Shown here in pieces: positions 49,915 through 59,364 of a stretch of 64,000 nucleotides of DNA. The DNA is taken from contig NC_014253.1 of assembly GCF_000196655.1 (NCBI RefSeq), positions 186,001 to 250,000 of the forward strand. Reading direction: 5' to 3'. Both the position numbers and the translations under genes were made by a program. Origin of the DNA: Methanohalobium evestigatum Z-7303 (GTDB lineage Archaea > Halobacteriota > Methanosarcinia > Methanosarcinales > Methanosarcinaceae). Every line of letters starts with the position of its first letter. Within the stretch, counting starts at the first letter, position 1. Below the pieces are notes generated by a model. The model saw only the letters and a list, made by a program, of their open reading frames with translations, did not search any database and was not told the DNA's origin.

Positions 49915-50213
49915 TGGAACTATCCGTTGTAGGTAATGGTGAGTTTGTGACAGGGTTCAGGCTGGCTGGTATCAGAAAGATACATGAAGTCAGTGATGAA
50001 AACCTTGAATCTGCAGTAAAAGAAGTAATAAAAGACCCTGAAGTAGGTATTTTAGTAATGCATGATGATGATTTTAATAAATTACCTCAAAATTTGAGAG
50101 ACAAACTCAATGAATCAGTAGAACCAACAGTAGTAACACTTGGTGGTACTGGTCAAAGTTCTAATTTAAGAGAAAAAATAAAACAATCGGTAGGTGTCGA
50201 CTTGTGGAAGTAA
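49914..50213 (+). CDS. ahaF: A1AO ATP synthase subunit F
   Basis: Rotor subunit of 99 aa with a Rossmann-like fold: [20 protein letters not shown], then [15 protein letters not shown] and a C-terminal helix. ATG 49914 overlaps the ahaC stop as TGATG, and the 3' end overlaps ahaA by ten bases. Confidence 0.94.
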   Translation: MELSVVGNGEFVTGFRLAGIRKIHEVSDENLESAVKEVIKDPEVGILVMHDDDFNKLPQNLRDKLNESVEPTVVTLGGTGQSSNLREKIKQSVGVDLWK

Positions 50214-51940
50214 AAGGTGAAATTTATCGTGTCTCAGGACCTGTAGTTATAGCCACAGGTATTAGACCAAAAATGTATGACGTGGTGAAAGTCGGCCACG
50301 AAGGATTAATGGGCGAAGTAATTAAAATTGAAGGTGATAAATCAACAATTCAGGTATATGAAGATACATCCGGTATAAAACCCGGAGAACCTGTTGAAAA
50401 TACAGGATTACCTTTATCAGTTGAACTCGGACCAGGATTGCTGGAAAGCATTTATGATGGTATCCAGAGACCCCTTCAGGTACTCCAAGATAAAATGGGG
50501 GATTTCATTGCAAGAGGTGCTACCGCTAACGGTATTGACCGTGAAAAACAGTGGGAATTTAAACCCATTGTTGACAAAGGCGACAAGGTAGAGCCTGGAG
50601 ATATAATTGGAGTTGTTCAGGAAACTCCAAATCTTGAGCATCAGATCATGGTACCTCCTAATATGCAGGGTGGTACTGTCAGTGATATCTATAGTGGAAA
50701 ATTCACTGTAGATGAAACTGTCTGTGTACTATCAAATGGAAAAGAGCTTTCCATGCTGCAAAAATGGCCGGTAAGAACTCCCCGTCCAACAAAAAGAAAA
50801 CTCAAACCAGACAAACCACTGTTGACCGGTCAGAGGATTCTTGACGGAATGTTTCCTGTAGCAAAAGGAGGAACAGCCGCTATTCCAGGACCATTTGGGT
50901 CTGGAAAAACAGTCACTCAGCAGCAGCTTGCAAAATGGAGTGATACCGATATTGTTGTATATGTCGGCTGTGGAGAACGTGGTAACGAAATGGCAGACGT
51001 TCTTGATGAATTTCCAGAACTCGAAGATCCAAAAGCTGGGCGTCCTCTGATGGAACGTACTGTACTCATAGCAAATACCTCCAACATGCCAGTTGCTGCA
51101 CGAGAAGCATCTGTTTATACAGGAATTACTATTTCTGAATATTACAGAGATATGGGATATGATGTAGCATTAATGGCTGACTCTACTTCACGATGGGCAG
51201 AAGCAATGAGAGAAATTTCATCCCGTCTTGAAGAAATGCCTGGTGAGGAAGGTTATCCAGCATATCTGGCTGCAAGACTGTCCGAATTCTATGAAAGAGC
51301 AGGATATGTAAAATCCAATTCTGGTTACGATGGTTCTATTACAGTGATAGGAGCAGTATCACCACCTGGAGGAGATTTCTCTGAACCTGTAACTCAGAAC
51401 ACATTACGTATTGTGAAGGTTTTCTGGGCACTTGATGCCAAATTGTCTCAGAGGCGCCACTTCCCTGCAATCAACTGGCTTACAAGTTACAGTCTTTATA
51501 CAGAAAGTTTGTCTGATTGGCTTTCAGAGAATGTGGCATCAGACTGGATAGATCTCAGAAATTATGCAATGGATATTCTTGAGGAAGAATCAGAACTACA
51601 GGAAATTGTACAGCTTGTGGGATCTGATGCACTTCCCGAGAGTCAACAACTAAAACTTGAAGTAGCACGTATGTTCAGGGAATATTTCCTTCAGCAGAAT
51701 GCATTCCATGAAATCGATAGATATTGTCCGTTCTACAAACAGTATAAGTTAGTTCAGGCAATTCACAAGTTCTCTGAAACAGCAAATTCAAAACTTGAAG
51801 CCGGGTATTCAATAAATGATATCATGGCTATGGAATCAAAGGATGAACTTGCAAAAGTAAGATATGAAGAAGATTTCGATGGTGCACTCAACAAAGTATT
51901 ATCCAAGATGGATGATGAATTCTCACAGATTGGAGGATAA
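50204..51940 (+). CDS. ahaA: A1AO ATP synthase catalytic subunit A
   Basis: Catalytic subunit of 578 aa. It contains the Walker A loop [11 protein letters not shown], preceded by the archaeal/V-type insertion (the non-homologous region, near residues 110-190), the [27 protein letters not shown] segment and the C-terminal helical domain. It starts with GTG 50204, seven bases after AGGTG, and overlaps ahaF. Confidence 0.97.
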   Translation: MEVKGEIYRVSGPVVIATGIRPKMYDVVKVGHEGLMGEVIKIEGDKSTIQVYEDTSGIKPGEPVENTGLPLSVELGPGLLESIYDGIQRPLQVLQDKMGDFIARGATANGIDREKQWEFKPIVDKGDKVEPGDIIGVVQETPNLEHQIMVPPNMQGGTVSDIYSGKFTVDETVCVLSNGKELSMLQKWPVRTPRPTKRKLKPDKPLLTGQRILDGMFPVAKGGTAAIPGPFGSGKTVTQQQLAKWSDTDIVVYVGCGERGNEMADVLDEFPELEDPKAGRPLMERTVLIANTSNMPVAAREASVYTGITISEYYRDMGYDVALMADSTSRWAEAMREISSRLEEMPGEEGYPAYLAARLSEFYERAGYVKSNSGYDGSITVIGAVSPPGGDFSEPVTQNTLRIVKVFWALDAKLSQRRHFPAINWLTSYSLYTESLSDWLSENVASDWIDLRNYAMDILEEESELQEIVQLVGSDALPESQQLKLEVARMFREYFLQQNAFHEIDRYCPFYKQYKLVQAIHKFSETANSKLEAGYSINDIMAMESKDELAKVRYEEDFDGALNKVLSKMDDEFSQIGG

Positions 51941-51946
51941 TAAACA

Positions 51947-53374
51947 ATGACTAAAGAATACAAAACAATCACCCAAATTTCTGGTCCTTTGATTTTCCTC
52001 GAGAAAACCGAACCGGTTGGCTATGGAGAGCTGGTTCAGATTAATACAGAAGATGGTTCCACAAAAAGAGGACAGGTTCTTGATACCTCTGGAGATACAG
52101 TGGTTGTACAGGTTTTTGAAGGTACAGGAGGTCTTAATGATTCAGCTGGTGTAGTATTCACCGGTGAAACCATCAAACTTCCAGTATCAAAGGACATGCT
52201 TGGAAGAATCCTTTCAGGTTCAGGTGAACCACTGGATGAAGGACCACACATTGTACCGGATAAACGGCTGGATATCAATGGAGCAGCAATGAATCCGTAT
52301 TCCAGAAGACCTCCTGAAGAATTCATTCAAACAGGTATCTCTACAATAGATGGTACCAATACCCTTGTCAGAGGGCAGAAACTTCCAATTTTCTCTGGTT
52401 CAGGACTTCCTCATAATGAAATTGCACTCCAGATTGCAAGACAGTCGACAGTACTGGGTTCTGAAGAAGAATTCGCTGTTGTTTTTGCGGCAATGGGTAT
52501 TACCCATGAAGAATCTCAGACTTTCATGGATGACTTTGAGAAAACAGGAGCACTTGAAAGGGCAGTAGTATTCCTTAACCATGCTGATGACCCTGCAGTC
52601 GAGCGTATGATTACACCAAGAATGGCTCTTACCGCAGCTGAATACCTTGCATATGAGCATGATATGCATGTACTTGTAATCCTTACGGATATGACAAACT
52701 ATGCAGAAGCACTTCGTCAGATGGGTGCTGCTCGTGAAGAGGTACCTGGTAGACAGGGTTATCCGGGATATATGTATACAGACCTTGCATCTCTCTATGA
52801 AAGAGCAGGTGTTATAAAGGGTAGAAAAGGGTCTGTAACCCAGATTCCAATTCTGACCATGCCTGGTGATGATATTACACATCCTATTCCAGACCTTTCT
52901 GGATACATTACCGAAGGACAAATTGTGGTTTCAAGAGAACTCCACAGAAAGGGAATCTATCCACCGATTAATGTATTGCCTTCGCTGTCCCGCTTGATGG
53001 GTAGTGGTATAGGAGAAGGTAAAACCAGGGACGACCACAAAAAGGTATCTGACCAGCTCTATGCAGGGTATGCAGAAGGTAGAGACCTTAGAGGTCTTGT
53101 AGCTATTGTTGGTAAAGAAGCACTGTCTGAAAGAGATAGAAAGTTCCTTGAATTTGCCGACCATTTTGAAGATCGGTTTGTCAGACAGGGTAGAGATGAA
53201 AACAGAAGTGTAGAAGACACTTTGAATATATCATGGGATATTCTTTCCGAGCTTCCGATCAAACAGCTTACAAGAATTGATGATAAAATCATTGAAAAAT
53301 ACCACCCTGCAAAACAGACAACATCAAAGTCTGAATACCAGCCACAAGAACAGGAAGTATCTGGTGAGCAATAA
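51947..53374 (+). CDS. ahaB: A1AO ATP synthase regulatory subunit B
   Basis: Non-catalytic nucleotide-binding subunit of 475 aa. Characteristic segments are [40 protein letters not shown] (degenerate P-loop, as expected for subunit B), and [31 protein letters not shown]. The C-terminus has an extra glutamine-rich tail ([19 protein letters not shown]), slightly longer than usual. Confidence 0.97.
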   Translation: MTKEYKTITQISGPLIFLEKTEPVGYGELVQINTEDGSTKRGQVLDTSGDTVVVQVFEGTGGLNDSAGVVFTGETIKLPVSKDMLGRILSGSGEPLDEGPHIVPDKRLDINGAAMNPYSRRPPEEFIQTGISTIDGTNTLVRGQKLPIFSGSGLPHNEIALQIARQSTVLGSEEEFAVVFAAMGITHEESQTFMDDFEKTGALERAVVFLNHADDPAVERMITPRMALTAAEYLAYEHDMHVLVILTDMTNYAEALRQMGAAREEVPGRQGYPGYMYTDLASLYERAGVIKGRKGSVTQIPILTMPGDDITHPIPDLSGYITEGQIVVSRELHRKGIYPPINVLPSLSRLMGSGIGEGKTRDDHKKVSDQLYAGYAEGRDLRGLVAIVGKEALSERDRKFLEFADHFEDRFVRQGRDENRSVEDTLNISWDILSELPIKQLTRIDDKIIEKYHPAKQTTSKSEYQPQEQEVSGEQ

Positions 53375-53394
53375 ATAAGAACAGGTGGTTAATA

Positions 53395-54015
53395 ATGGCA
53401 GTAGAAGATGTAAAACCAACTCGGTCAGAACTTCTTGAAATCAAAAAGAAGATTAAACTTTCAGAAGACGGCCATAAGCTTTTGAAGAAAAAAAGAGATG
53501 GTCTTATTCTGGAATTTTTTGATATCCTCAATCAGGCAAAGGACGTACGATCCGAGTTGGATGATGCCTATAAGGATGCCAATAGTAAAATAGGTATAGC
53601 TAAATCTGTTGAGGGAACTATTACTGTTAACTCTACTGCCTTCTCTTTAAAGGATTATCCCAAAATCCATCTCCAGAGCAATAATATAATGGGTGTTGTT
53701 GTACCAAAGATTGAGTCTTCCAGTGTACGCAAACCCATAAATCAGCGTGGATATGGTATACTGGGAACCAGTTCTTATATAGATGAGGCAACAGATGCCT
53801 ATGAAACACTGGTTGAAAAGATAATTCAGGCTGCAGAGATGGAAACCACCATGAAAAGGCTTCTTGCAGAGATTGAAAAAACCAAACGCCGTGTCAATGC
53901 TTTAGAGTTCAAGGTAATACCTGAACTAAAAGAAGCCCGTGATTTCATCAAACTGCGTCTTGATGAAATGGAAAGAGAAGGCACATTCAGGCTCAAAAAG
54001 ATTAAAAAATCCTGA
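53395..54015 (+). CDS. ahaD: A1AO ATP synthase subunit D
   Basis: Central rotor shaft of 206 aa, two long helices forming an antiparallel coiled coil ([36 protein letters not shown] at the N-terminus; [26 protein letters not shown] near the C-terminus), the defining pattern of V/A-type subunit D. AGGTGG eight bases before the ATG supports the start. Confidence 0.95.
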   Translation: MAVEDVKPTRSELLEIKKKIKLSEDGHKLLKKKRDGLILEFFDILNQAKDVRSELDDAYKDANSKIGIAKSVEGTITVNSTAFSLKDYPKIHLQSNNIMGVVVPKIESSSVRKPINQRGYGILGTSSYIDEATDAYETLVEKIIQAAEMETTMKRLLAEIEKTKRRVNALEFKVIPELKEARDFIKLRLDEMEREGTFRLKKIKKS

Positions 54016-54026
54016 ATTTTGTAAAC

Positions 54027-54194
54027 ATGAAATCCAATCTTGAATCTTCAACTCGGCCAACACTGGCCGATCGATTTATTTCCTATCTGCTCAAGCCGGA
54101 AAATAAGGCAAGGGTGTTTAGATGGGCTTGGTTAATATCGTTGATAATGATGATATTCGGTTTTATGATTATTGTTTATCTTATTCTGAGTTAA
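54027..54194 (+). CDS. ahaG: A1AO ATP synthase-associated small membrane protein AhaG
   Basis: A 55-residue frame 11 bases after ahaD encodes MKSNLESSTRPTLADRFISY, a cationic stretch (LLKPENKARVFRWAW) and one transmembrane helix (LISLIMMIFGFMIIVYLILS). Its size, place as the last gene and single helix match AhaG of Methanosarcina, whose function in the enzyme is uncertain. No clear SD; translation may be coupled to ahaD. Confidence 0.8.
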   Translation: MKSNLESSTRPTLADRFISYLLKPENKARVFRWAWLISLIMMIFGFMIIVYLILS

Positions 54195-54197
54195 TAC

Positions 54198-54213
54198 TTT
54201 TTTTTAATTTTTT
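54198..54213 (+). terminator. T-rich terminator after the A1AO operon
   Basis: Two T-runs (eight Ts at 54198-54205 and six at 54208-54213) begin four bases after the ahaG stop. They fit archaeal T-run termination and precede a new promoter (TTATATACATTT near 54240) for the TRAM gene. Confidence 0.55.
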
Positions 54214-54400
54214 AACTTAAAAGCGGACTTTTCAAAACCCTTATATACATTTAAAGTATAAAGAAGATGGCTTTAAGAGATTAGTAATTTGGTTAAACGT
54301 ATAGGTATTAAATGGTGTCATGTTATTTATACATACTGTTTTTCCATTATGTTTTTTAACATAGTTTAATCTTTTAGCTTAATACAAGGACGTGAAGATT

Positions 54401-54607
54401 TTGTTTGACAGAAATGAATCAATTGCTCCAGTACAGTCTGGAGAAATGTATGATGTAGAAATAGAAAATATTGCAAGTAAAGGCGATGGAATTGCCAGAG
54501 TAAATGGATTTGTTATTTTTGTACCGGATACCTCAGTCGGTGATGAAGTAACAATTAAAGTTACCAAAGTGATGCAAAAGTTTGCATTTGCAGAATTAGC
54601 CGCATAA
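54401..54607 (+). CDS. TRAM domain protein (RNA chaperone-like)
   Basis: A 68-residue stand-alone TRAM domain (GEMYDVEIENIASKGDGIARVNGFVIFVPDTSVGDEVTIKVTKV) with conserved Gly-Asp-Gly-Ile loop. Archaeal TRAM proteins bind RNA and some act as cold-shock chaperones, replacing bacterial Csp. The start is uncertain: TTG 54401 gives MFDRNESIAPV, the common family N-terminus, with GTGA five bases upstream; GTG 54392 is possible. The promoter near 54240 would leave a leader of more than 100 bases, unusual for an archaeal mRNA. Confidence 0.85.
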   Translation: MFDRNESIAPVQSGEMYDVEIENIASKGDGIARVNGFVIFVPDTSVGDEVTIKVTKVMQKFAFAELAA

Positions 54608-54662
54608 AACAGTTTTTGAATAATTTAATGGAACTCCAGTTGTACTGGACTTTCTATTTTAT

Positions 54663-54702
54663 CTGGTACATTTGGTTTAGCGGTTTAAATTTAAAGTACC
54701 AG
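54663..54702 (+). promoter_or_regulatory. Stem-forming inverted repeat before the DEAD-box helicase
   Basis: CTGGTAC (54663-54669) pairs with GTACCAG (54696-54702), with a smaller hairpin CCAGT-TGT-ACTGG just upstream. The region lies between the TRAM stop and the helicase ATG and could be a structured 5' leader, or an operator, since a TATA-like TTTAAATTTAAA lies inside the loop. Confidence 0.4.
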
Positions 54703-54738
54703 CAAACCTACCTTATTTATTTTGTAAGGAATTTTATT

Positions 54739-56034
54739 ATGGAAATCTCAACATTTAACGAATTAAATTTATCAAGGGACATAGAAAAAGCAATTGAAGA
54801 CCTTGGTTATGAAGAACCTACACCGATACAGGCACGATCAATTCCCTATATTATGCAGGGGAGAGATGTAATCGGACAGGCACAGACAGGTACAGGAAAA
54901 ACAGCCGCATTCGGAATACCGGCACTTGAAAAGGTGGATAGGAATAGCAAAAAAGTACAGACTATCGTCCTATGTCCGACAAGAGAACTTGCAAACCAGG
55001 TTGCTGATGAGCTGAACAAACTTGCAAGGTACAAGAAAATAAAAGTACTACCTATATACGGTGGTCAACCTATTGAAAGACAAATCAAGGCACTAAACAA
55101 AGGTGCACAGATAGTAATAGGCACACCAGGACGAATACTGGATCACATGGAACGCCATACTCTGAGTCTTGATAATGTTAAAATGACGGTGCTTGATGAA
55201 GCAGATGAAATGCTTGATATGGGATTTAGAGAGGATATTGAGTTAATTCTTAGTAAACTACCTGATAAAAGACAGACTACACTTTTCTCAGCTACAATGC
55301 CCGGACCTATAATGAAAATGACCAAGAAATATCAGGATAATCCGGAATTGATAAAAACGGTTCATAAAAAACTGACAGTCCCGCAGGTAGAGCAGACATA
55401 TTTTGAGGTCAAAGAGCGGTCAAAACCAGAAGCATTGTGCCGTTTAACAGACTTTTATAATATAAAATCATCTCTTGTATTCTGTAATACTAAAAAAGGA
55501 GTAGACAACCTTGTAGAAACTCTTAAAACAAGAGGCTATTTGGCAGACGGTCTCCATGGGGATATGAAGCAGAAACAGAGAGATAAAGTAATGTCCAATT
55601 TCAAAAATGGAGAAATTGAGACACTTGTCGCAACCGATGTAGCAGCCCGGGGTATAGATGTCGAAAATATCGAAGTGGTTTTTAACTATGATGTACCACA
55701 GGATGAAGAATCCTATGTACACCGGATAGGAAGAACAGGTAGAGCTGGAAAACAGGGTAAAGCTTTTACATTTGCATTCGGTAAAGAAATTTACAAAATT
55801 AAAGACATCCAGAAATATACCCAAACAAAAATACACAGTGGTAGAATACCTTCACAAAGTGATGTCGAAGACTTCAGGGCAAATATGCTGTCTCAGAAGG
55901 TGAAAGAAACAATTGACTCTGGACATCTTGGTAAATATGTCCATTGGGTAGAAAACCTACTGGAGGAAGATTACACATCCATTGATGTTGCTGCTGGTCT
56001 TGTAAAAGTAATGCTGTCTGATGAATTTAAATAA
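54739..56034 (+). CDS. DEAD-box RNA helicase
   Basis: A 431-residue ATP-dependent RNA helicase with all motifs: Q motif PTPIQARSIPYI, motif I AQTGTGKT, PTRELANQ, TPGRILDH, DEAD, SATMPGP, then VFCNTKKGV, ATDVAARGIDVE and HRIGRTGRAG. The C-terminal tail is short and lacks an RNA-recognition motif. ATG 54739 has AAGGA eight bases upstream; upstream read-through codons (Trp/Tyr-rich) are not coding. Following an RNA-chaperone TRAM gene, it resembles cold-induced RNA remodelling helicases of Methanosarcinales (inference). Confidence 0.95.
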   Translation: MEISTFNELNLSRDIEKAIEDLGYEEPTPIQARSIPYIMQGRDVIGQAQTGTGKTAAFGIPALEKVDRNSKKVQTIVLCPTRELANQVADELNKLARYKKIKVLPIYGGQPIERQIKALNKGAQIVIGTPGRILDHMERHTLSLDNVKMTVLDEADEMLDMGFREDIELILSKLPDKRQTTLFSATMPGPIMKMTKKYQDNPELIKTVHKKLTVPQVEQTYFEVKERSKPEALCRLTDFYNIKSSLVFCNTKKGVDNLVETLKTRGYLADGLHGDMKQKQRDKVMSNFKNGEIETLVATDVAARGIDVENIEVVFNYDVPQDEESYVHRIGRTGRAGKQGKAFTFAFGKEIYKIKDIQKYTQTKIHSGRIPSQSDVEDFRANMLSQKVKETIDSGHLGKYVHWVENLLEEDYTSIDVAAGLVKVMLSDEFK

Positions 56035-56154
56035 GTTAATAGGATAATTTTAGGTATTTATTAAATAAAATATCATTTAACTTAAAGTGGCACTGTAGAA
56101 AACCTTTATAATCAAATCATTTCAGAATTGGATTTCTACAGAGCCAAGATAACT

Positions 56155-56334
56155 TTATTCTTCATAAAAGAAAAAGTCTTCAAATCTTGCCAGTTTAAAA
56201 GCCAGCTGTATACTTGGGTCGTATTTATCTCGTTCTATAGCATTGATTGTCTGCCTTGTCACACCCATTTCTTTAGCACGATACTCCTGTGTGATGTCTT
56301 TTTTTGCTATCCAGACTTTTAGATTGTTCTTCAT
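56155..56334 (-). CDS. Small XRE-family transcriptional regulator
   Basis: A 59-residue helix-turn-helix protein (MKNNLKVWIAKKDITQEYRA; GVTRQTINAIERDKYDPS), the compact Cro-like type often encoded beside DUF2178 membrane proteins. AGAAGGTAAC lies before ATG 56334. It is the second gene of a minus-strand pair whose first gene is truncated; the strong palindrome at 56634-56651 could be its operator. Confidence 0.88.
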   Translation of the reverse strand: MKNNLKVWIAKKDITQEYRAKEMGVTRQTINAIERDKYDPSIQLAFKLARFEDFFFYEE

Positions 56335-56354
56335 TATGTTACCTTCTCAAATAA

Positions 56355-56606
56355 TTACATATGCCTCTTGTACCAGTAATAGAATCCAGCATAGATAAGC
56401 ATTGTAATAGCAAACAGAAATGATACCACAGGTTGTGCCTGAATATTTGATTTAGTGACACCGATACCTGCCATCAGTACACCTTCCAGAATAATTATAA
56501 AGGTCAGGGCTTTATGGCTGGCTTTTTCAGCAATACGATAAACTCTTTCATCTTCTACAACTCCTTTTTTCTTTCTGACCTGGATGTATAAACTAAATTT
56601 TATTTT
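56355..56606 (-). pseudogene. Truncated DUF2178 membrane protein remnant
   Basis: The frame reads VRKKKGVVEDERVYRIAEKA and two transmembrane helices (LTFIIILEGVLMAGIGV; VVSFLFAITMLIYAGFYYWY), the C-terminal two-thirds of DUF2178. No ATG, GTG or TTG occurs in frame before it, and a stop at 56607-56609 closes the frame upstream, so the normal N-terminal membrane segments and start codon are missing. Probably a decayed partner of the adjacent XRE gene. Confidence 0.65.
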
Positions 56607-56633
56607 TCAGTGTTTCTGATTTATTACGATAGC

Positions 56634-56651
56634 GTTAGGTGATAACCTAAC
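56634..56651. promoter_or_regulatory. Palindromic candidate operator
   Basis: GTTAGGT (56634-56640) and ACCTAAC (56645-56651) form a perfect 7-bp inverted repeat around GATA. It lies upstream of the XRE/DUF2178 pair on the minus strand and near TATA-like ATTATATAC sequences, and also upstream of the plus-strand lipoprotein gene. It is a plausible XRE-protein binding site. Confidence 0.45.
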
Positions 56652-56712
56652 AAAATGTATACCATTATATACATGCTATTTTAAATTATAAACTTTATAA
56701 ACCAAATTTACT

Positions 56713-56717
56713 GGAGG
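56713..56717 (+). promoter_or_regulatory. Ribosome binding site in front of an ACG codon
   Basis: GGAGG lies exactly seven bases before ACG 56725, which is in frame with the lipoprotein gene. The first ATG in frame is 25 bases away from the SD, much too far. Confidence 0.6.
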
Positions 56718-56742
56718 ACTATAAACGTCTAAATTACAGCTA

Positions 56743-57813
56743 ATGATAGTATTCTTATTAATGGGTTCGGTATTATTGATTACAGGATGTACAGAACAAC
56801 CAGAACCGTCTGAAAAAGAAGTTGTAAACAATACAATTGAAAAATTTGAATCCGCTAATGATTATTCCTATTTAATAATTCTAAATTCGTCTGAGTATGA
56901 GGAGGTAAATAATGTAACGATTGAAATGTTTTATGAATCATCAGGAAAAGGAAAAATGATTATAGAAAAATCCTATGAGGATCTAATGTATGTTGTAGTA
57001 AATAATGGAAATAATATATTGACCTATGATTCCGAACATGACGTAGTTACAAGAAATCCAGACCCCATATCAAATGTATTCCAAGAAAATCCATTAACGT
57101 ATTATTCTTTAATGGAAAGAATTATAGAAAACAACAAACCAGTGTTACAGGGAACTGAAACAATTAATGGTAATAAAACCTATATTCTGGAATTTGTATT
57201 TGAATCATCCATTTCTGATTTTCCAGTAGATAGCACAAAATTATGGATTAATTCTGATAATTGGTCACCTGTTAAATATGAATTGTATAAAAATGAGAAA
57301 ATTGTTATCAGTGCAGCATTTAAAAATTTCAGATTCAACACAGGAATTTCTGATAAGAAATTTGAATATCAACCACCTAAAAACGCGAAAGTTATAGAAC
57401 AACAAAAATCTGCACCTCAAACTGTAACTCTTGAGGAAGTGAAAAATAGCGTTGATTATGAACTAAAAAAGCCATCATATGTACCAGATGAATTTGAATT
57501 TGACCATGTACAGTATACTCCGAGCACATCCTCAGTTGTGATTTATTATGAAAATGATGTCATGAGAAGTGTTCTTGCGGTTGTGCAGATGCCCTATGAA
57601 TCCAGTCAGAAACCAGAGGTGGCTGGTCAGGAAAACACAACAATCGGAACTACAAAAGGGAATTACTTTGAATCTACCAATTCTAAACATCTTAAGTGGA
57701 GTGAAAACAATATAGAATATACAATAATGTTGAATCCACCGCTTGAAAGAGATAATGAGATTGATAAAAGAGAAATGATTAAAATAGCAGAATCATTAGA
57801 GCCTGTTGAATAA
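56743..57813 (+). CDS. Putative lipoprotein with LolA-like and DUF4367-like domains
   Basis: An exported lipid-anchored protein: hydrophobic leader ending LLITGC (lipobox), an acidic linker, a LolA/outer-membrane-sorting-like beta domain (about residues 25-220; LWINSDNWSPVKYELYKNEK), and a C-terminal DUF4367-like domain (KKPSYVPDEFEFDHVQY ... YTIMLNPP). From ATG 56743 the protein has 356 aa but no positive charge before the hydrophobic core. Starting at ACG 56725 would restore an ideal N-terminus (SKLQLM) placed seven bases from a perfect SD. Function unknown; archaea have no outer membrane, so it probably acts on surface lipoproteins or the S-layer. Confidence 0.82.
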   Translation: MIVFLLMGSVLLITGCTEQPEPSEKEVVNNTIEKFESANDYSYLIILNSSEYEEVNNVTIEMFYESSGKGKMIIEKSYEDLMYVVVNNGNNILTYDSEHDVVTRNPDPISNVFQENPLTYYSLMERIIENNKPVLQGTETINGNKTYILEFVFESSISDFPVDSTKLWINSDNWSPVKYELYKNEKIVISAAFKNFRFNTGISDKKFEYQPPKNAKVIEQQKSAPQTVTLEEVKNSVDYELKKPSYVPDEFEFDHVQYTPSTSSVVIYYENDVMRSVLAVVQMPYESSQKPEVAGQENTTIGTTKGNYFESTNSKHLKWSENNIEYTIMLNPPLERDNEIDKREMIKIAESLEPVE

Positions 57814-57847
57814 TAATTATATCATTCTTTTTTTAGGAGGTAAGAAA

Positions 57848-58075
57848 TTGTTTGGTGCGATGGGATTTCCATTTTATATGTTAATTTTTATCCTTATAGG
57901 AATATTAGCAACTGTATTCTGGATTTGGATGCTTATAGATTGTGCAACTAAAGAACCAAGTCAGGGTAATGATAAGGTAGTTTGGATTATAATCATTGTT
58001 TTTACGCAGGTTATAGGTGCTTTGATATACTATTTTGTAAGAAGACCAAAACGAAAAGCAGAATTTGATGAATGA
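57848..58075 (+). CDS. PLDc_N domain small membrane protein
   Basis: A 75-residue protein with two transmembrane helices separated by a short acidic-polar loop (WIWMLIDCATKEPSQGNDK, then VVWIIIIVFTQVIGALIYYFVRRPKRK), the phospholipase D-nuclease N-terminal (PLDc_N) module, which alone has no catalytic site. Starts at TTG 57848, seven bases after AGGAGG, a strong SD. It lies 34 bp after the lipoprotein gene. Confidence 0.85.
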   Translation: MFGAMGFPFYMLIFILIGILATVFWIWMLIDCATKEPSQGNDKVVWIIIIVFTQVIGALIYYFVRRPKRKAEFDE

Positions 58076-58094
58076 TTAGGGAGGTGTAGTTATT

Positions 58095-58592
58095 ATGGCT
58101 CATAACTTACTTTTTCAGGAGACACAAAGTTTTCGTAATACTTGGATGTTTTTTATAATTCTGGGTATTGCAGTATTTGCATGGTATAATGCTATCCAGC
58201 AATTTGTCTATGTTGTAGAAATAGGGTCCAATCCAGTATCCGACTTGGGGTTGGTAATCTTATTAATTGTGTTTGGTGTGATATTACCAGTATTGTTCTA
58301 TATTAACAAACTTGAAACAAGGGTATATGAAGACGGAATATATGTCCGATATTTTCCATTTCATCTATTATACAGAAAATACAGTTTTGGCGATATAAAA
58401 AATTTCAAATTAATAACCTACAGTGCTCTTAAAGATTATGGAGGTTGGGGAATACGCTATAAATTCAAGGATAGAACTAAAGCTTACAATGTAAGTGGTA
58501 ATAGTGGAGTACTGCTTGAGTTTAAAAATGGAAATAAATTGTTAATCGGTTCTCAGAGACCGGATGAGCTATGCAATTCGATAAAGACCTAA
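58095..58592 (+). CDS. DUF6141-like membrane protein
   Basis: A 165-residue protein with two transmembrane helices near the N-terminus (TWMFFIILGIAVFAWY; LVILLIVFGVILPVLFYI) and a C-terminal soluble beta-rich region (TRVYEDGIYVRYFPF ... GVLLEFKNGNKLLIGSQRP) resembling a PH-like domain. The family assignment is tentative. GGGAGGTG upstream supports the ATG. It follows the PLDc_N gene directly. Confidence 0.75.
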   Translation: MAHNLLFQETQSFRNTWMFFIILGIAVFAWYNAIQQFVYVVEIGSNPVSDLGLVILLIVFGVILPVLFYINKLETRVYEDGIYVRYFPFHLLYRKYSFGDIKNFKLITYSALKDYGGWGIRYKFKDRTKAYNVSGNSGVLLEFKNGNKLLIGSQRPDELCNSIKT

Positions 58593-58690
58593 TTTAAATC
58601 TTATTTTTAATTGTAATCAGATTGAAATATGTAGATTAAACTTTAATCCAGTAATCGATTTTACAGCGCTTTTTGTTAATTAAGTAGTGT

Positions 58691-58894
58691 ATGTTTAGGT
58701 TTGGTTTACCTGATAAGGTCATCAGGAACAGTCAGCTTAATATAAGGATTCTAAATAAATCAGATGAAACTTGGGATATTTATTTTTTATGTCCAGATTA
58801 TCAAACTGAATATCTTATAGTTTGTAACAGTTTGACGGTTTGGAGACAAATTGTTTATAATTTTCTGCAGTTAAATGGGTGCATCAATAGATAA
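58691..58894 (+). CDS. Doubtful small ORF
   Basis: A 67-residue frame (MFRFGLPDKVIRNSQLNIRI ...) in the 327-base gap between the DUF6141 gene and the next gene. It has no SD, no recognisable domain and no obvious codon preference, and its end falls just before the next gene. The remainder of the gap is AT-rich sequence with nothing I recognise. Confidence 0.25.
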   Translation: MFRFGLPDKVIRNSQLNIRILNKSDETWDIYFLCPDYQTEYLIVCNSLTVWRQIVYNFLQLNGCINR

Positions 58895-58919
58895 TTTTGA
58901 TACTGAGGGGGTAAATAGC

Positions 58920-59267
58920 ATGGGAGAAGACAATAAAGGAATCTACATATTGTTACTGGCTTTGGTAGGTACACTTGCCGTTCTTGCACCTTTCATGTAT
59001 GATGCTTATGTGAAAACTACAGATGATTATTATGTATCTGCCCATCTATCTGATATTACACCAGACGATTACACAGGTATCTCTGATGAAGACTTAGATA
59101 AGCATCCAAAGTTAAAGGAAGCATTTGATAAAAAAGACATTGTTGAATTAACAGAGTCCGAGTACAGCAAAATGGATGAATTTCTTGCAGAAGGTGATGA
59201 CGGTATCACATATATCAAGTACAAGGACGAATACTACGGAATATGGCTGCAGCATATTGCCCGTTGA
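58920..59267 (+). CDS. Hypothetical membrane-anchored protein
   Basis: A 115-residue protein with one N-terminal transmembrane helix (GIYILLLALVGTLAVLAPFMY) and an acidic outer domain (SDEDLDKHPKLKEAFDKKDIVELTESEYSKMDEFLAEGDDGITYIKYKDEYYGIWL). ATG 58920 is chosen because of GAGGGGG eight bases upstream. I recognise no family. It belongs to the accessory envelope-protein cluster that also contains the lipoprotein. Confidence 0.7.
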   Translation: MGEDNKGIYILLLALVGTLAVLAPFMYDAYVKTTDDYYVSAHLSDITPDDYTGISDEDLDKHPKLKEAFDKKDIVELTESEYSKMDEFLAEGDDGITYIKYKDEYYGIWLQHIAR

Positions 59268-59364
59268 TCACTACTGAATATTACAATGGCAGAGATATCA
59301 AATACAAATGGAGTATTATATGGTTGACCTAACACATTCAACTGCTTGATAAGAGAAATGCTTT

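Noticed and set aside
54616-54738. Longer N-terminus for the DEAD-box helicase
   Set aside because: The upstream codons encode a Trp/Tyr-rich string unlike the family, and ATG 54739 has a proper SD.
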